Source of the DNA: Acinetobacter wuhouensis
GTDB taxonomy: Bacteria; Pseudomonadota; Gammaproteobacteria; Pseudomonadales; Moraxellaceae
DNA: 64,000 nt
Assembly: GCF_001696605.3 (NCBI RefSeq)
Contig: NZ_CP031716.1
Span: 1,054,001-1,118,000, forward strand
Reading direction: 5' to 3'
Every line of letters starts with the position of its first letter. Position 1 is the stretch's first letter. Positions 9,243 to 18,963 of this stretch are shown here, piece after piece. The notes below the pieces were generated by a model that saw nothing but the letters and a program-made list of their open reading frames with translations, did not search any database and had not been told where the DNA came from. The translations under genes were made by a program, and so were the position numbers.

Positions 9243-10664
9243 TTATGAGATTTCATTCTTATTTTTATAGAGTAAGGCATAGCTAATATAACAAGCGATG
9301 ATAAAGATCATACAGCAAATAAAACCAACAACCATTTCTGGGTCAAATACCATGCTGATACAGGTAATTAAACAGAAGATAAAGCCAAGAATCGGTACGA
9401 TGGGGAATAATGGTGCAGCAAAGCCAAGTTCAGCTTTAGTATGACCTTGTTTGTACCATTCGCGTCTAAAGTTAAATTGGCTAAGACAAATACTCATCCA
9501 GACAACGACCATGGTAAATGCAGCGACACCGAGTAAGTTCTTAAAAATTGTTTCAGGTGCAAATTGCTCTGAAAGCAAGCCAGGTAAAGCACCAAACATT
9601 GTCACAATGACTGCGATGTAGGGGATACCACGTGCATTGACTCTAGAGAATATGCTTGGAAGCTGCTTCTTGGCTGAAAGTGACCACATCATGCGTGAGG
9701 CAGCAAATAAGCCTGAATTGGCAGCAGAGAGTAAAGCAGTAATGATCACAAAGCGAATAATATCTTCTGCGTATGGAATCCCAATATGATTAAACACGGT
9801 AACGAATGGACTACTACTGACGCCATGCGCGTCTAAACCTGCCATCTCATGTGGAAGTAATGCACTGATGACAATAATTGTACCGACAAAGAAAATCAGT
9901 AGACGCCAAATTGCAGTATTGATTGCTTTGGGTACATTTTTAGCAGGGTCTTCAGTTTCACCAGCTGCAACACCGATTAGCTCTGTACCAGAGAAGGCAA
10001 AGTTCACAATGAGCATGGTGGTGAATATTGGGAATAAGCCTTGAGGGAACCAACCCGCAGCAGTGAGGTTGCTAAATAATGGGGCTGTTTCTTGACCTTG
10101 ATAATTCACAATACCAAAAATCGCCAATAAACCAATCAAAATAAAAGCAACGACAGTGATCACTTTCACTAGGGAGAGCCAAAATTCAGACTCAGCAAAC
10201 CATTTGGTAGAACTCATATTTAAGCCAAAAACGATTGCGGCAAAAATAATGGTCCAGAGCCACATCGAAATATGTGGAAACCATTCCTGCATCAGCAAGG
10301 CAGCAGCAGTGAATTCTGTACCTAAAGTGGCAGACCAAGTTAACCAATATAGCCAAGTGACGGTATAACCTGTACCTGGACCGATATATCTGGAAGCATA
10401 GGTGCCAAATGAGCCAGATTCAGGCATATGTACAGCTAACTCACCCAAGCACAGCATCACCATATAGGCAATAATCCCACCAAGGATATAGGAGATAATT
10501 GCACCAATTGCGCCAGTTTGGGCAATCACTTCACCAGAACCTAAAAAAAGTCCTGTGCCAATCGCACCACCAAGCGAGATCATCACCAAATGGCGTGTCG
10601 TCATTGCACGTTTTAGTGGCGATGATGTAGGGGAGGCATCATGTGGATGAGGTGATGGCTGCAT
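9243..10664 (-). CDS. Amino-acid permease, APC superfamily (paralogue 1)
   Basis: The protein has 473 residues and about 12 hydrophobic segments. It carries the APC hallmark SLGGAIGTGLFLGSG near residue 30 and a conserved GTELIGVAAGE motif in the middle, as in AAT-family importers. These take up an amino acid by proton symport across the inner membrane; the substrate cannot be read from the sequence. A soluble N-terminal tail of about 20 residues rich in P and S precedes the first helix. Its closest relative in the window is the permease at 11975-13414. It lies on the same strand as the tRNA-Glu genes on either side. Confidence 0.88.
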   Translation of the reverse strand: MQPSPHPHDASPTSSPLKRAMTTRHLVMISLGGAIGTGLFLGSGEVIAQTGAIGAIISYILGGIIAYMVMLCLGELAVHMPESGSFGTYASRYIGPGTGYTVTWLYWLTWSATLGTEFTAAALLMQEWFPHISMWLWTIIFAAIVFGLNMSSTKWFAESEFWLSLVKVITVVAFILIGLLAIFGIVNYQGQETAPLFSNLTAAGWFPQGLFPIFTTMLIVNFAFSGTELIGVAAGETEDPAKNVPKAINTAIWRLLIFFVGTIIVISALLPHEMAGLDAHGVSSSPFVTVFNHIGIPYAEDIIRFVIITALLSAANSGLFAASRMMWSLSAKKQLPSIFSRVNARGIPYIAVIVTMFGALPGLLSEQFAPETIFKNLLGVAAFTMVVVWMSICLSQFNFRREWYKQGHTKAELGFAAPLFPIVPILGFIFCLITCISMVFDPEMVVGFICCMIFIIACYISYALLYKNKNEIS

Positions 10665-10858
10665 AAGTTTCGAAGTTAAATAAAACGAGAAGCGCGATAT
10701 TTTAGTCCAATTGATAAATAGTGCAATGACTGCGTGGTTTTTATGCTAAATAATCATCACTATAAATGTATGCTATATAATTTTATTTTTAAAAATAAAG
10801 AAAAAACATATAGATAGTTTTTGAGTTTGTTGTAAATGCTTTGGAGAAATCACTAGAT

Positions 10859-10894
10859 ATAAAAAAGCCTAAGTCGTATTGCTCAGGCTTTTTG
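10859..10894 (-). terminator. Terminator of tRNA-Glu copy 3
   Basis: The stem AAAAAAGCCT / AGGCTTTTT is an imperfect duplicate of the element at 8638-8673. About 70 bp between this terminator and the tRNA are also duplicated, so the tRNA was copied together with its 3' flank. Confidence 0.75.
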
Positions 10895-10927
10895 ATGAGA
10901 TGTTTCATCGCGAAACAATCTCGAATA

Positions 10928-11003
10928 TGGCGTCCCTACGGGGATTCGAACCCCGGTTACCGCCGTGAAAGGGCGATGTCCTAGGCCTCTAGACGATAGG
11001 GAC
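10928..11003 (-). tRNA. tRNA-Glu (anticodon TTC), copy 3
   Basis: It is 76 nt with encoded CCA and identical in sequence to copies 1 and 4. It sits upstream of permease 1 on the same strand. Confidence 0.97.
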
Positions 11004-11220
11004 GTTATGAGGTGATGCGTATATTAATGATAAATATCTTTATTGTCAAAATAGATTTATCAATAAATGTGTTATTTGTTTAATAATCAATCGAATAAGT
11101 GTGTTGTTCATTTTTTTATAGGCTTTAAGCAGATGTAATTGAATGAGGGGATAGCAAATAAATCAAAAAATAAAGTTGGATAATTTAAATTTTCTGATTA
11201 AAATTTGGTGCATTAAAAAA

Positions 11221-11952
11221 ATGAACGCAGAAAAAATAGAAATGAATGCATTTGATCAATATATTCAAAAGCTTGAATATTACCCAAGTCAGTTAGATAT
11301 TGATGAAAATATTTTTAGATACTTTATGCAACTTGAACGTGCGCCACAATTTTTTTCTATATATGACAAGGTATATGTAGTACCTGCACTTTTTACCCAT
11401 TCCGATTTGATTCAGATGCTACAGGCAGAACCGTTTAAACGTCGTAAAATACCTGAATATATTTTAGAGTCACCTGAAAATTATAAGTTGAATATTTTGA
11501 GTGTGTTTAAAGTTTATACAATACTTCAAGGGTTTATTAATAAAAAAGTTGAACTGAGTCAGCAAGTATTAGTAGCTTATTCAGGTTTGGAATCTTATTT
11601 TAAAGACTTGTTAAAGGCACCTGAAAAGCAAGATTTAAGAGCGAATAAAAGAAAACCAAGCGATCAGGAGGGTGTTGAGCCTGTCATTCGGACCAAAAGT
11701 AATTCTGGTTTGCTTATTTTCTTATGGATCATTTTTGCAGTTTCAGCACTTTTAATGATTTTTGTTTCAGGTATTTTACGATTGATTTTTCAAGGTATTG
11801 TTTTTATCTTGGCGATTATTCTGTCTAAGACGATGCTCACTGGTTCAGCGGAACCTGATTTTGAAGATTCACAAGTCATTCAAGATGTATATTTGCAAAA
11901 TTTAGATTATTTTTTTGAAAATGCAATGTTGAAACAAAAGAACTCACCATAG
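11221..11952 (+). CDS. Hypothetical protein with two C-terminal membrane helices
   Basis: The protein has 243 residues from the ATG at 11221; a TTG 45 bases upstream in frame has no better signals. I do not recognise the family. The first 160 residues are soluble, charged and predicted helical. A basic linker (about residues 150-175) leads to two adjacent membrane segments (about 177-220), and an acidic tail follows. It is the only + strand gene between the two permeases and is convergent with permease 2. Confidence 0.7.
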   Translation: MNAEKIEMNAFDQYIQKLEYYPSQLDIDENIFRYFMQLERAPQFFSIYDKVYVVPALFTHSDLIQMLQAEPFKRRKIPEYILESPENYKLNILSVFKVYTILQGFINKKVELSQQVLVAYSGLESYFKDLLKAPEKQDLRANKRKPSDQEGVEPVIRTKSNSGLLIFLWIIFAVSALLMIFVSGILRLIFQGIVFILAIILSKTMLTGSAEPDFEDSQVIQDVYLQNLDYFFENAMLKQKNSP

Positions 11953-11966
11953 GGCGAGTTCTTTAT
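11938..11966. terminator. Bidirectional hairpin between convergent genes
   Basis: The stem AAAGAACTC / GAGTTCTTT overlaps the stop codon of the + strand gene and lies 10 bp from the stop of permease 2. It probably serves both. Confidence 0.65.
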
Positions 11967-11974
11967 GCTTATAT

Positions 11975-13414
11975 TTAATTTTTTTGATGATACAACCAAT
12001 AGTAAGTTGCATAACAGGCTGCCATAAATAACAAGCAACCAATAAACCCAGACAACATTTCAGGATCTGCTGCCATACTGAGTCCTGTTGCGGTACAGGT
12101 AATAAAACCAAGAATAGGAACCAATGGATACCAAGGCGTTTTAAATTTTAAATCGGCTAAAGTTTTGCCACCGGCGAGCCATTTGCGACGGAAATTAAAT
12201 TGGCTCCAACAGATACTCATCCATACAATCACCATGGTAAAAGCAGCAACCCCTAGTAGATTTTTAAAGATGACATCTGCACCAAACTGTTCAGACAATA
12301 ATCCAGGTAAACCGCCAATCATGGTCACAAGAATCGCAATGACAGGTGTGCCAGATTTGGTTAATTTTGAAAAGATTTTCGGTAATTGTTTCTGAACAGA
12401 GAGCGCCCACATCATACGAGAAGCCGCATATAAACCAGAGTTTGCTGTAGAAAGTAGGGCGGTGATAATCACAAAACGCATAATATCTTCAGCGTATGGA
12501 ATCCCAATCAAGTTAAACACAGAAACGAAAGGGCTATTACTAATGCCTTCGCCATGTGCTGCTAAACCTGCATCTTGGTATGGAAGCAGTGAACTGATCA
12601 CAATGATCGTTCCTACAAAGAAGATCATCAGACGCCAAACAGCAGCATGAATCGCTTTGGGGACATTTTTTTCAGGATTTTCTGTTTCACCTGCCGCAAT
12701 CCCGATCATTTCTGTACCGTTAAACGCAAAATTCACAATCAACATGGTGGCAAAAATCGGGAATAACCCATTGGGTAACCAACCATGTGAGGTTAAATTG
12801 CTAAATAAAGGTGCAGATTCATAACCATGAAAAGGAATCAAACCAAAGATCGCTGCAAGCCCCAGTAGGATAAAGACCAGCACGGTCGCCACTTTGACAA
12901 ATGAAAGCCAAAACTCAGACTCAGCAAAGAAGCGGGTTGAAGTCAGATTAGAAATGAGTACGGCAACAATAAAGACCAGCGTCCATAACCAAATAGATGT
13001 GGTGGGAAACCATTCCTGCATCAGCATCGCAGCAGCAGTGAATTCTGTACCTAATGTTGCTGACCAACCCAGCCAGTACATCCAAGACACCATATAGCCT
13101 GTGCCTGGACCAATATTCCGAGAAGCAAATGCACCAAATGAACCTGTCACAGGTTGGTTAACAGCAAGTTCACCAAGACACAGCATGACCATATAGGCGA
13201 TTAAGCCGCCGATGATATAAGAAATGACTGCACCGATAGGCCCTGCTTGTGCAATCACTTCACCAGAACTTAAAAATAAACCAGTACCAATGGCACCACC
13301 TAAAGACAGCATAATCAGATGACGTCTGGTCATGGATCTTTTTAAGACAATAGACTGTCCATCAGCATGATTGTCGAAATTTGACTGCTGATTTGATTGA
13401 TCGGGAGATTGCAT
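11975..13414 (-). CDS. Amino-acid permease, APC superfamily (paralogue 2)
   Basis: The protein has 479 residues, aligns with permease 1 over its full length and shares the motifs SLGGAIGTGLFLSSG and GTEMIGIAAGE. About 12 membrane helices are expected. The hydrophilic N-terminal tail is different in sequence (rich in Q, N and S). The substrate is unknown. The arrangement tRNA-Glu then permease recurs twice on this strand, which suggests that a permease-tRNA unit was duplicated and the copies then diverged. Confidence 0.88.
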   Translation of the reverse strand: MQSPDQSNQQSNFDNHADGQSIVLKRSMTRRHLIMLSLGGAIGTGLFLSSGEVIAQAGPIGAVISYIIGGLIAYMVMLCLGELAVNQPVTGSFGAFASRNIGPGTGYMVSWMYWLGWSATLGTEFTAAAMLMQEWFPTTSIWLWTLVFIVAVLISNLTSTRFFAESEFWLSFVKVATVLVFILLGLAAIFGLIPFHGYESAPLFSNLTSHGWLPNGLFPIFATMLIVNFAFNGTEMIGIAAGETENPEKNVPKAIHAAVWRLMIFFVGTIIVISSLLPYQDAGLAAHGEGISNSPFVSVFNLIGIPYAEDIMRFVIITALLSTANSGLYAASRMMWALSVQKQLPKIFSKLTKSGTPVIAILVTMIGGLPGLLSEQFGADVIFKNLLGVAAFTMVIVWMSICWSQFNFRRKWLAGGKTLADLKFKTPWYPLVPILGFITCTATGLSMAADPEMLSGFIGCLLFMAACYATYYWLYHQKN

Positions 13415-13565
13415 AGAGATGGAGAAACAGTTTTAAAGCATTATTTTAAAGGAAAACGTGAAAATTCACAAAATAAAATATAGAAACAGAGATGAAAGTC
13501 TAAGAAAACTAAATATTTATAAGGTAGTGATAGGGAGTGAGGAATTTGAGTAATTATAAAATAGA

Positions 13566-13641
13566 TGGCGTCCCTACGGGGATTCGAACCCCGGTTACCG
13601 CCGTGAAAGGGCGATGTCCTAGGCCTCTAGACGATAGGGAC
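13566..13641 (-). tRNA. tRNA-Glu (anticodon TTC), copy 4
   Basis: It is 76 nt with encoded CCA and identical to copies 1 and 3. It begins 20 bp beyond the stop of the rnt gene on the same strand and may be read through from it. Confidence 0.97.
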
Positions 13642-13661
13642 GTTTAGAAGATGGCGCTATC

Positions 13662-14321
13662 TTATTGATCCGCCATCAAAGTGTCAAGTAAGTGTGGAGC
13701 GAGTTTGTTCAAAATATAGCAAAACAGTTCAGCCGTTTTTTGTGTGTCATATAAAGCAGAGTGTGCTTCATGACCATCAAACTCAATTCCTGCTTGAATA
13801 CATGATTTTGCTAATACAGTTTGACCAAACATTACCGCACTCAAAGTCACTGTATCAAATACAGAAAAACTGTGAAAAGGGTTTTGATTTTTAGTACCAG
13901 TACGTGCGATGGCAGCTTTTAAAAAGCCTAAATCGAAGTGTGCATTGTGCCCAACCAAGACTGCATGGGTGCAGTGCTGCGCACGACGCACTTCATTCAC
14001 AGCTTTAAACATGCGCTTCAGCGCAGATTTTTCATCTTCTGCCATCGCAACACGCATTGGGTTAAATGGATCTACACCGATAAAATCCAATGAACGACGA
14101 TCTAAATTCGCACCTTCAAATGGGTTGATATGCGCATGATGCGCTTCACCTGGTACAAATTTTCCATCAGCATCATAGACAATGGGGATGCATGCTATTT
14201 CTAGCAATGCATCAGTATCCGCATTAAAACCTGCTGTTTCTACATCAACAACGACGGGTAAAAAACCACGAAAACGTTGTCCAATCACAGGTAATGTTTC
14301 AGTTGTCACACCTTTCTCCAT
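13662..14321 (-). CDS. rnt: Ribonuclease T
   Basis: The protein has 219 residues, the usual length. It is a DEDD-family 3'-5' exoribonuclease that trims the CCA-proximal end of tRNA and other stable RNA 3' ends. The Exo I motif is VVDVETAGF, Exo II is HNAHFDLGF and Exo III is [10 protein letters not shown], so all four metal-binding acids and the His are present. Its start overlaps the end of pyrC by 16 bp, so the two form one operon. A tRNA-Glu gene follows directly. Confidence 0.96.
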   Translation of the reverse strand: MEKGVTTETLPVIGQRFRGFLPVVVDVETAGFNADTDALLEIACIPIVYDADGKFVPGEAHHAHINPFEGANLDRRSLDFIGVDPFNPMRVAMAEDEKSALKRMFKAVNEVRRAQHCTHAVLVGHNAHFDLGFLKAAIARTGTKNQNPFHSFSVFDTVTLSAVMFGQTVLAKSCIQAGIEFDGHEAHSALYDTQKTAELFCYILNKLAPHLLDTLMADQ

Positions 14322-15379
14322 TGAATGGTTTTTCCAGCATAGAGCGGGATAATTTGTTCACCATTCAAATAATCTAAACTTTCAGGAATAACCTGATCTT
14401 CTTTGACAAGAGTAATCTTATTTGTGTTGCGAGGCAAACCATAGAAGTCTGCACCGAACATACTTGCAAAGCCTTCTAGGCGTTCGATCTTACCCACTTG
14501 GTCAAATGCTTGCGCATAAAGCTCAATCGCTGTTGGTGCGCTATAACAACCTGCACAACCACATGCATTTTCTTTGGCATTTTTAGAATGTGGCGCACTA
14601 TCCGTTCCAAGGAAAAACTTAGGATTTCCACTGGTTGCAACTTCAAGTAAAGTTTGCTGATGAGTTTGACGTTTTAAAATAGGTAAACAATAAAAGTGCG
14701 GTTTTACACCACCCACCAGCATATCATTACGATTAAATAATAAATGTTGCGGAGTAATCGTTGCAGCAACATTACGATCTTGTTCAAGAACAAAATGTGC
14801 TGCTTCACTGGTGGTAATGTGTTCTAAAACTAATTTTAATTTTGGAAATTGACGTAATAAAGGTGCAAGCACTTCATCTAAAAAGCGTTTTTCACGATCA
14901 AAAATATCGACATGATTGTGAGTGACTTCGCCATGCAACAATAACGGAACTTGATGTTCTTCAAGTTGTTCAATTACAGCATAGACTTTACGAATATCGC
15001 TTACACCGTTGTCAGAGTTGGTGGTTGCACCAGCAGGGTAGAGCTTAATCGCGTTTACATGTTCAGATTCTTTAATTTTACGCACTTCAGTCGGTGAAGT
15101 TTGATCGGTAAAATAAAGCACCATACGCGGGTCAAACTGAATACCTTCAGGAACATGCGCCATGATACGTTCACGATAGGCATTTGCCTCTTCAACCGTT
15201 TTAACAGGTGGAACCAAGTTCGGCATACAAATTGCGCGAGCAAATTGTTTGGCTAAATCAGGAACTGTACGTTGTAAAGCAAGACCATCACGGAGGTGAG
15301 CATGCCAGTCATCTGGCTGAAGCAAAGAGATCGTATTCAAGGCAATTCTTACTGACAAATAAAAGAGATAATAATCCAT
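14306..15379 (-). CDS. pyrC: Dihydroorotase
   Basis: The protein has 357 residues. It catalyses the reversible cyclisation of carbamoyl aspartate to dihydroorotate in pyrimidine synthesis. Metal ligands HAHLRDG lie near the N-terminus, the carbamylated lysine is in AIKLYPAG, and later ligands include LLLHGEV and LEHITT. The conserved [13 protein letters not shown] segment carries the catalytic Asp. The ATG at 15379 has an AAGGTG ribosome site 4-5 bases away. It adds 13 residues before the family-typical start (TTG at 15340), which lacks such a site. Confidence 0.95.
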   Translation of the reverse strand: MDYYLFYLSVRIALNTISLLQPDDWHAHLRDGLALQRTVPDLAKQFARAICMPNLVPPVKTVEEANAYRERIMAHVPEGIQFDPRMVLYFTDQTSPTEVRKIKESEHVNAIKLYPAGATTNSDNGVSDIRKVYAVIEQLEEHQVPLLLHGEVTHNHVDIFDREKRFLDEVLAPLLRQFPKLKLVLEHITTSEAAHFVLEQDRNVAATITPQHLLFNRNDMLVGGVKPHFYCLPILKRQTHQQTLLEVATSGNPKFFLGTDSAPHSKNAKENACGCAGCYSAPTAIELYAQAFDQVGKIERLEGFASMFGADFYGLPRNTNKITLVKEDQVIPESLDYLNGEQIIPLYAGKTIQWRKV

Positions 15380-15811
15380 TACACCTTAAAATGATAACAG
15401 CAATTTCTAATCAATAAGCAGAATTAAATGATTAAAAACAGCCCTAAAGCCTATAATTTATGCAATCTGGTTATGTTACTGTCATATTAAAGTGTTAATG
15501 ATTACATTTATAAAATCATCTGTAGAGTCAATAATAGAATGAAATATACAGTTGAGTATAAAAAACATAAATTTAATTGCGTAATAATAATTTGTGCTAT
15601 TGCATATTTTTGTTAAAAAATGATAATAGCATCATGTAAAGGTTCTATTTACGTACTGTTTTGGTGATTAAATTATTCAGTTATGAGGTAGAATGTTATT
15701 GATTTTAATTTATTTAAAAACAGTAATTTAAACATGCTTTAGCGTGTTGTAAATAAGTTTAATTAATAAATATTAAATCAATTATAATATTTAGTCATAA
15801 GCGAGTTTAAT
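15380..15811. other. AT-rich intergenic region between divergent pyrC and the L,D-transpeptidase gene
   Basis: This stretch of 432 bp has no supportable gene. Divergent promoters for pyrC and the transpeptidase gene are expected here, but I cannot place -35/-10 elements with confidence. Confidence 0.5.
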
Positions 15812-16843
15812 ATGGGCAAGTTTCTGCCGAACTTTATTTGTATCATCTGCCTTGTTGGGTTAAATATTCAAGTCCAAGCATTTGCGAAACAAAATAAGAA
15901 AACTGAAAATAATCAAGAATCTATTTCTGTAAATTCAAAGCAAGATTGGTCTTTGAATGGTATAAATACAGCAAATTGGTCTGCTCATTTAGGGCGCGGA
16001 CAATTTCCTGTTTATGCACGTGCACAAGTCATGTTGAATAATCTGCATGCCTCACCTGGCGCAATTGATGGAAAAAGCGGGAAAAACTTTTTAAAAGCAC
16101 TTGCAGCATATCAGCAGATCCAAGGGTTGCCGATTAGTGGTGAATTAGATAAACAGACATGGGATAGTTTACTTAAAAATCAAAAATCTGCTGCGTTTGC
16201 TGCTTATCAGATTAGCGCAGAGGATATTAAAGGCCCTTATGCAAAAGCAATTCCGCGAAATTATGCTCAACAAGCAAAAATGAGAGGGCTTTACTATACG
16301 CGGGTCACTGAAATGCTCGGTGAGAAGTTTCATATTGATGAAGACTTTTTAAGGCAGATCAATCCTAAAGCGAATTTTAGAAAAGTCGGTGAGACGATTA
16401 ATGTACCTATCGTTCGCAATGATCTTCCTCAAGATATTTCTTTAATTATTGCGCATAAGCCAGCTCGACAATTATATTTATATAATCATTTAAATCAAAT
16501 GATTGCTTCATTCCCTGCAACTATTGGCGCATCGGGTACACCATCGCCCAAGGGGACACATAAAGTGATTAAAGTTGCACCTAATCCAGTATATATGTAT
16601 AACCCGAAAAACTTTGTACAAGCGGGGAATAAGAAGAAGTTATCGTTGCCACCTGGACCTAATGGACCTGTGGGGAATATGTGGATTGCATTAAGTAAAC
16701 CGACATTTGGTATTCATGGAACACCAAATCCATCGTCAATTTCAAAAACAGCCTCTCATGGTTGTATTCGTTTGACCAATTGGGATGCCAATGATTTGGG
16801 GCGTAAAGTGCAAGAGGGCGCTGTCGTCAGATTTTTAGATTAA
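15812..16843 (+). CDS. L,D-transpeptidase (YkuD family), exported
   Basis: The protein has 343 residues. A signal peptide covers about the first 25 residues. A peptidoglycan-binding-like helical domain (about 65-125) and a LysM-like segment (about 160-205) lead to the YkuD catalytic domain (about 215-343). That domain carries the diagnostic FGIHGT and SHGCIRL motifs with the nucleophilic Cys at about 318. Members form 3-3 crosslinks in peptidoglycan or attach proteins to it. It stands alone with its own terminator. Confidence 0.92.
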   Translation: MGKFLPNFICIICLVGLNIQVQAFAKQNKKTENNQESISVNSKQDWSLNGINTANWSAHLGRGQFPVYARAQVMLNNLHASPGAIDGKSGKNFLKALAAYQQIQGLPISGELDKQTWDSLLKNQKSAAFAAYQISAEDIKGPYAKAIPRNYAQQAKMRGLYYTRVTEMLGEKFHIDEDFLRQINPKANFRKVGETINVPIVRNDLPQDISLIIAHKPARQLYLYNHLNQMIASFPATIGASGTPSPKGTHKVIKVAPNPVYMYNPKNFVQAGNKKKLSLPPGPNGPVGNMWIALSKPTFGIHGTPNPSSISKTASHGCIRLTNWDANDLGRKVQEGAVVRFLD

Positions 16844-16871
16844 TTGGATTCACCTGAGTAGCAGCATACTT

Positions 16872-16907
16872 AAAAGGCTATCCATGTAAATGTTTAGCCT
16901 TTTATTT
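16872..16907 (+). terminator. Terminator of the L,D-transpeptidase gene
   Basis: The stem AAAAGGCTA / TAGCCTTTT (9 bp perfect) encloses a 14-base loop and ends in a T-rich tail. Confidence 0.8.
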
Positions 16908-17024
16908 GTTTAGAACGTTCTCCTTAGCATGTAAAAGGTGAGTCAAATATCAAATTTATACACAAGATACTGAATTTATTCGTTATGATTAATTTTATAT
17001 TTACACTTAAAAGATGATTATTGC

Positions 17025-17609
17025 ATGAGCACAGAAAAAAAATTATCGACTCAAGAAGTGATAAGACTCGAACGTGATTTGGCTAAATTTGCCAATATGA
17101 TGGATTCAGTGGTTCGGATTCCATTTACCAAGCAAGGGGTCGGTGCAGATGCCGCACTCAGTACGATTCCTGTTGCTGGAGATATTGCTGGTTTTGCTAT
17201 GACTTGTTATGCCGTATATAAAGCCAAGCAAATTGGGGTACCCCAAGAAAAATTGAATGGCGTACTAAAATTAGCGGTGATGGATGGCATCGTAGGGTGT
17301 ATTCCAATTGCTGGAACTTTGTTTGATATTTTTATTCGCCCTAGTCGTAAAGCTTTGGACGTCGTACATGAACATATTCGGAATGAATATCAAATTCGGA
17401 GTGATGATCATGTGGTACATCCATTTCTGCATGAAAAATTAGAACAAAAACAACAAACTTCGGCTTTCTGGAGAAATCCAGTAGTGGCGTGGTTATGGAT
17501 TCATATTCCAGATATTTTTGGACTGATTGTTCTGGTCTTGATTGGGATTGCTATGTGGTTTGGTGTACAAATGTTGTGGGATTGGTATCAAAGCTTCCAG
17601 ACAAAGTAG
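17025..17609 (+). CDS. DUF4112 family membrane protein
   Basis: The protein has 194 residues. The region of about residues 35-110 matches DUF4112, with two glycine-rich hydrophobic hairpins (IPVAGDIAGFAM and IPIAGTLFDIF). A stronger membrane helix lies near the C-terminus (about 160-185). The function of the family is unknown. It has its own terminator and converges on htpX. Confidence 0.85.
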   Translation: MSTEKKLSTQEVIRLERDLAKFANMMDSVVRIPFTKQGVGADAALSTIPVAGDIAGFAMTCYAVYKAKQIGVPQEKLNGVLKLAVMDGIVGCIPIAGTLFDIFIRPSRKALDVVHEHIRNEYQIRSDDHVVHPFLHEKLEQKQQTSAFWRNPVVAWLWIHIPDIFGLIVLVLIGIAMWFGVQMLWDWYQSFQTK

Positions 17610-17670
17610 ACGGTGATGAGTGGTTTTTATCGAAAATGGCGGATTTTAATTTTTGATTGACCTTGTAAAT

Positions 17671-17700
17671 AACAAAGCCTCCATCTAGGAGGCTTTGTTG
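17671..17700. terminator. Bidirectional terminator between the DUF4112 gene and htpX
   Basis: The stem AACAAAGCCTCC / GGAGGCTTTGTT has a CATCTA loop and is flanked by A and T runs. It serves both convergent genes. Confidence 0.9.
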
Positions 17701-17721
17701 ATTAAACTCTAAATATTTTAC

Positions 17722-18627
17722 TTAAGGCAAATTCAATTGGCGTAAAGCTGCAACACGTTGTTCAATGCTTGGGTGAGTTTGGAATAAAGCAGCTAGGCTA
17801 AATCCTTGTTCTTTACCTTCAGCGATTGCGAAAGCTTTCATTTCTTTTGGCATTTGATCAGGCATTTCTGATTCAGCTTGTAAGCGTAACAATGCCGAAA
17901 TCATCGCTTCTTTACCTGCCAATTGTGCGCCCGCTTCATCGGCACGGTATTCACGGTGACGAGAGAACCACATCACGATTGCAGAGGCTAAAATACCAAA
18001 TACGATATCTAAAACCATAGAAATCACAAAGTATGCAATACCAGGGGCTTCACCTTCTTCACGTCCGAAGACATTGCGGTCGATAAAATCACCTGCAACA
18101 CGTGCAAAGAACATGACAAAGGCGTTCACTACACCTTGGATCAGTGAGAGTGTCACCATATCGCCATTGGCAACGTGACCAATCTCATGTGCAAGGACTG
18201 CACGAAGTTCATCTTTGTTCATACGTTCCAATAAACCTGTTGAAACAGAAACGAGCGCATCGTTCTTATTCCAACCTGTTGCAAAGGCATTGGATTGATA
18301 TGAAGGGAAGATACCAACATCTGGCATTTGGATACCAGCACGTTGAGAAAGTTGAGCAACCTCTTGTAATAACCAAACTTCAGCTTGGCTACGAGGAGCA
18401 TTTGGATCAATTAATTCAGTGCCTGTCGTTTTAAGCGCCATCCATTTTGACATAAATAGGGAAATTAAAGACCCTACCATACCAAATACCAAACAGATGA
18501 CCATCAGGTTGCCTAGTTTAAGACCGCCAGCGCCGTGGTAACTCCCAACACCTAATATAGATAGGATAAGGCCAGCTACAACCAGTACCGCGAGGTTGGT
18601 TAGCAAAAACAAACCAATCCGCATCAT
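17722..18627 (-). CDS. htpX: Membrane zinc protease HtpX
   Basis: The protein has 301 residues, the normal length for M48B. Two N-terminal helices (about 5-28 and 38-60) anchor it in the inner membrane. The zinc motif HEIGH lies at residues 147-151, two further helices follow, and the third ligand Glu is in the [10 protein letters not shown] motif. It degrades misfolded membrane proteins in envelope stress, partly overlapping FtsH. Confidence 0.96.
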   Translation of the reverse strand: MMRIGLFLLTNLAVLVVAGLILSILGVGSYHGAGGLKLGNLMVICLVFGMVGSLISLFMSKWMALKTTGTELIDPNAPRSQAEVWLLQEVAQLSQRAGIQMPDVGIFPSYQSNAFATGWNKNDALVSVSTGLLERMNKDELRAVLAHEIGHVANGDMVTLSLIQGVVNAFVMFFARVAGDFIDRNVFGREEGEAPGIAYFVISMVLDIVFGILASAIVMWFSRHREYRADEAGAQLAGKEAMISALLRLQAESEMPDQMPKEMKAFAIAEGKEQGFSLAALFQTHPSIEQRVAALRQLNLP

Positions 18628-18963
18628 GGAATAAATCCTCTTTTAAAAATAGATAAGTGACTTATCAAAAATAAATCATGTTTAGGAATATGAGGTTTAG
18701 ATGATTAAAATTCAAGAATAATTGGAAAAAACTATCCATGGAGTATTTTGAAGAATCAGCTGATTTGAATAGTTAGCCCTAAATATATTATTTATTTCGA
18801 ATACGATAAAAAACGATTCTCTCATGAAGAGAAAATCGGAGCTTTTAAATGTATTGTTAAAAATTGTGAAAATTATAATTGATAGGTTTGTTTACCGATC
18901 ATTGATTTAAATTAGATTTAGATAGAGTAAAACAAAACCTAAAGCATACGGATAATTCAAAAA
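18628..18963. other. Intergenic region between the transglycosylase gene and htpX
   Basis: It holds the terminator of the upstream transglycosylase gene (18807-18838) and presumably the htpX promoter nearer 18640-18700. No gene is seen. Confidence 0.6.
18807..18838 (-). terminator. Terminator of the lytic transglycosylase gene
   Basis: Read on the minus strand: the stem CGATTTTCTC / GAGAGAATCG with a TTCAT loop, then six T. Confidence 0.75.
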
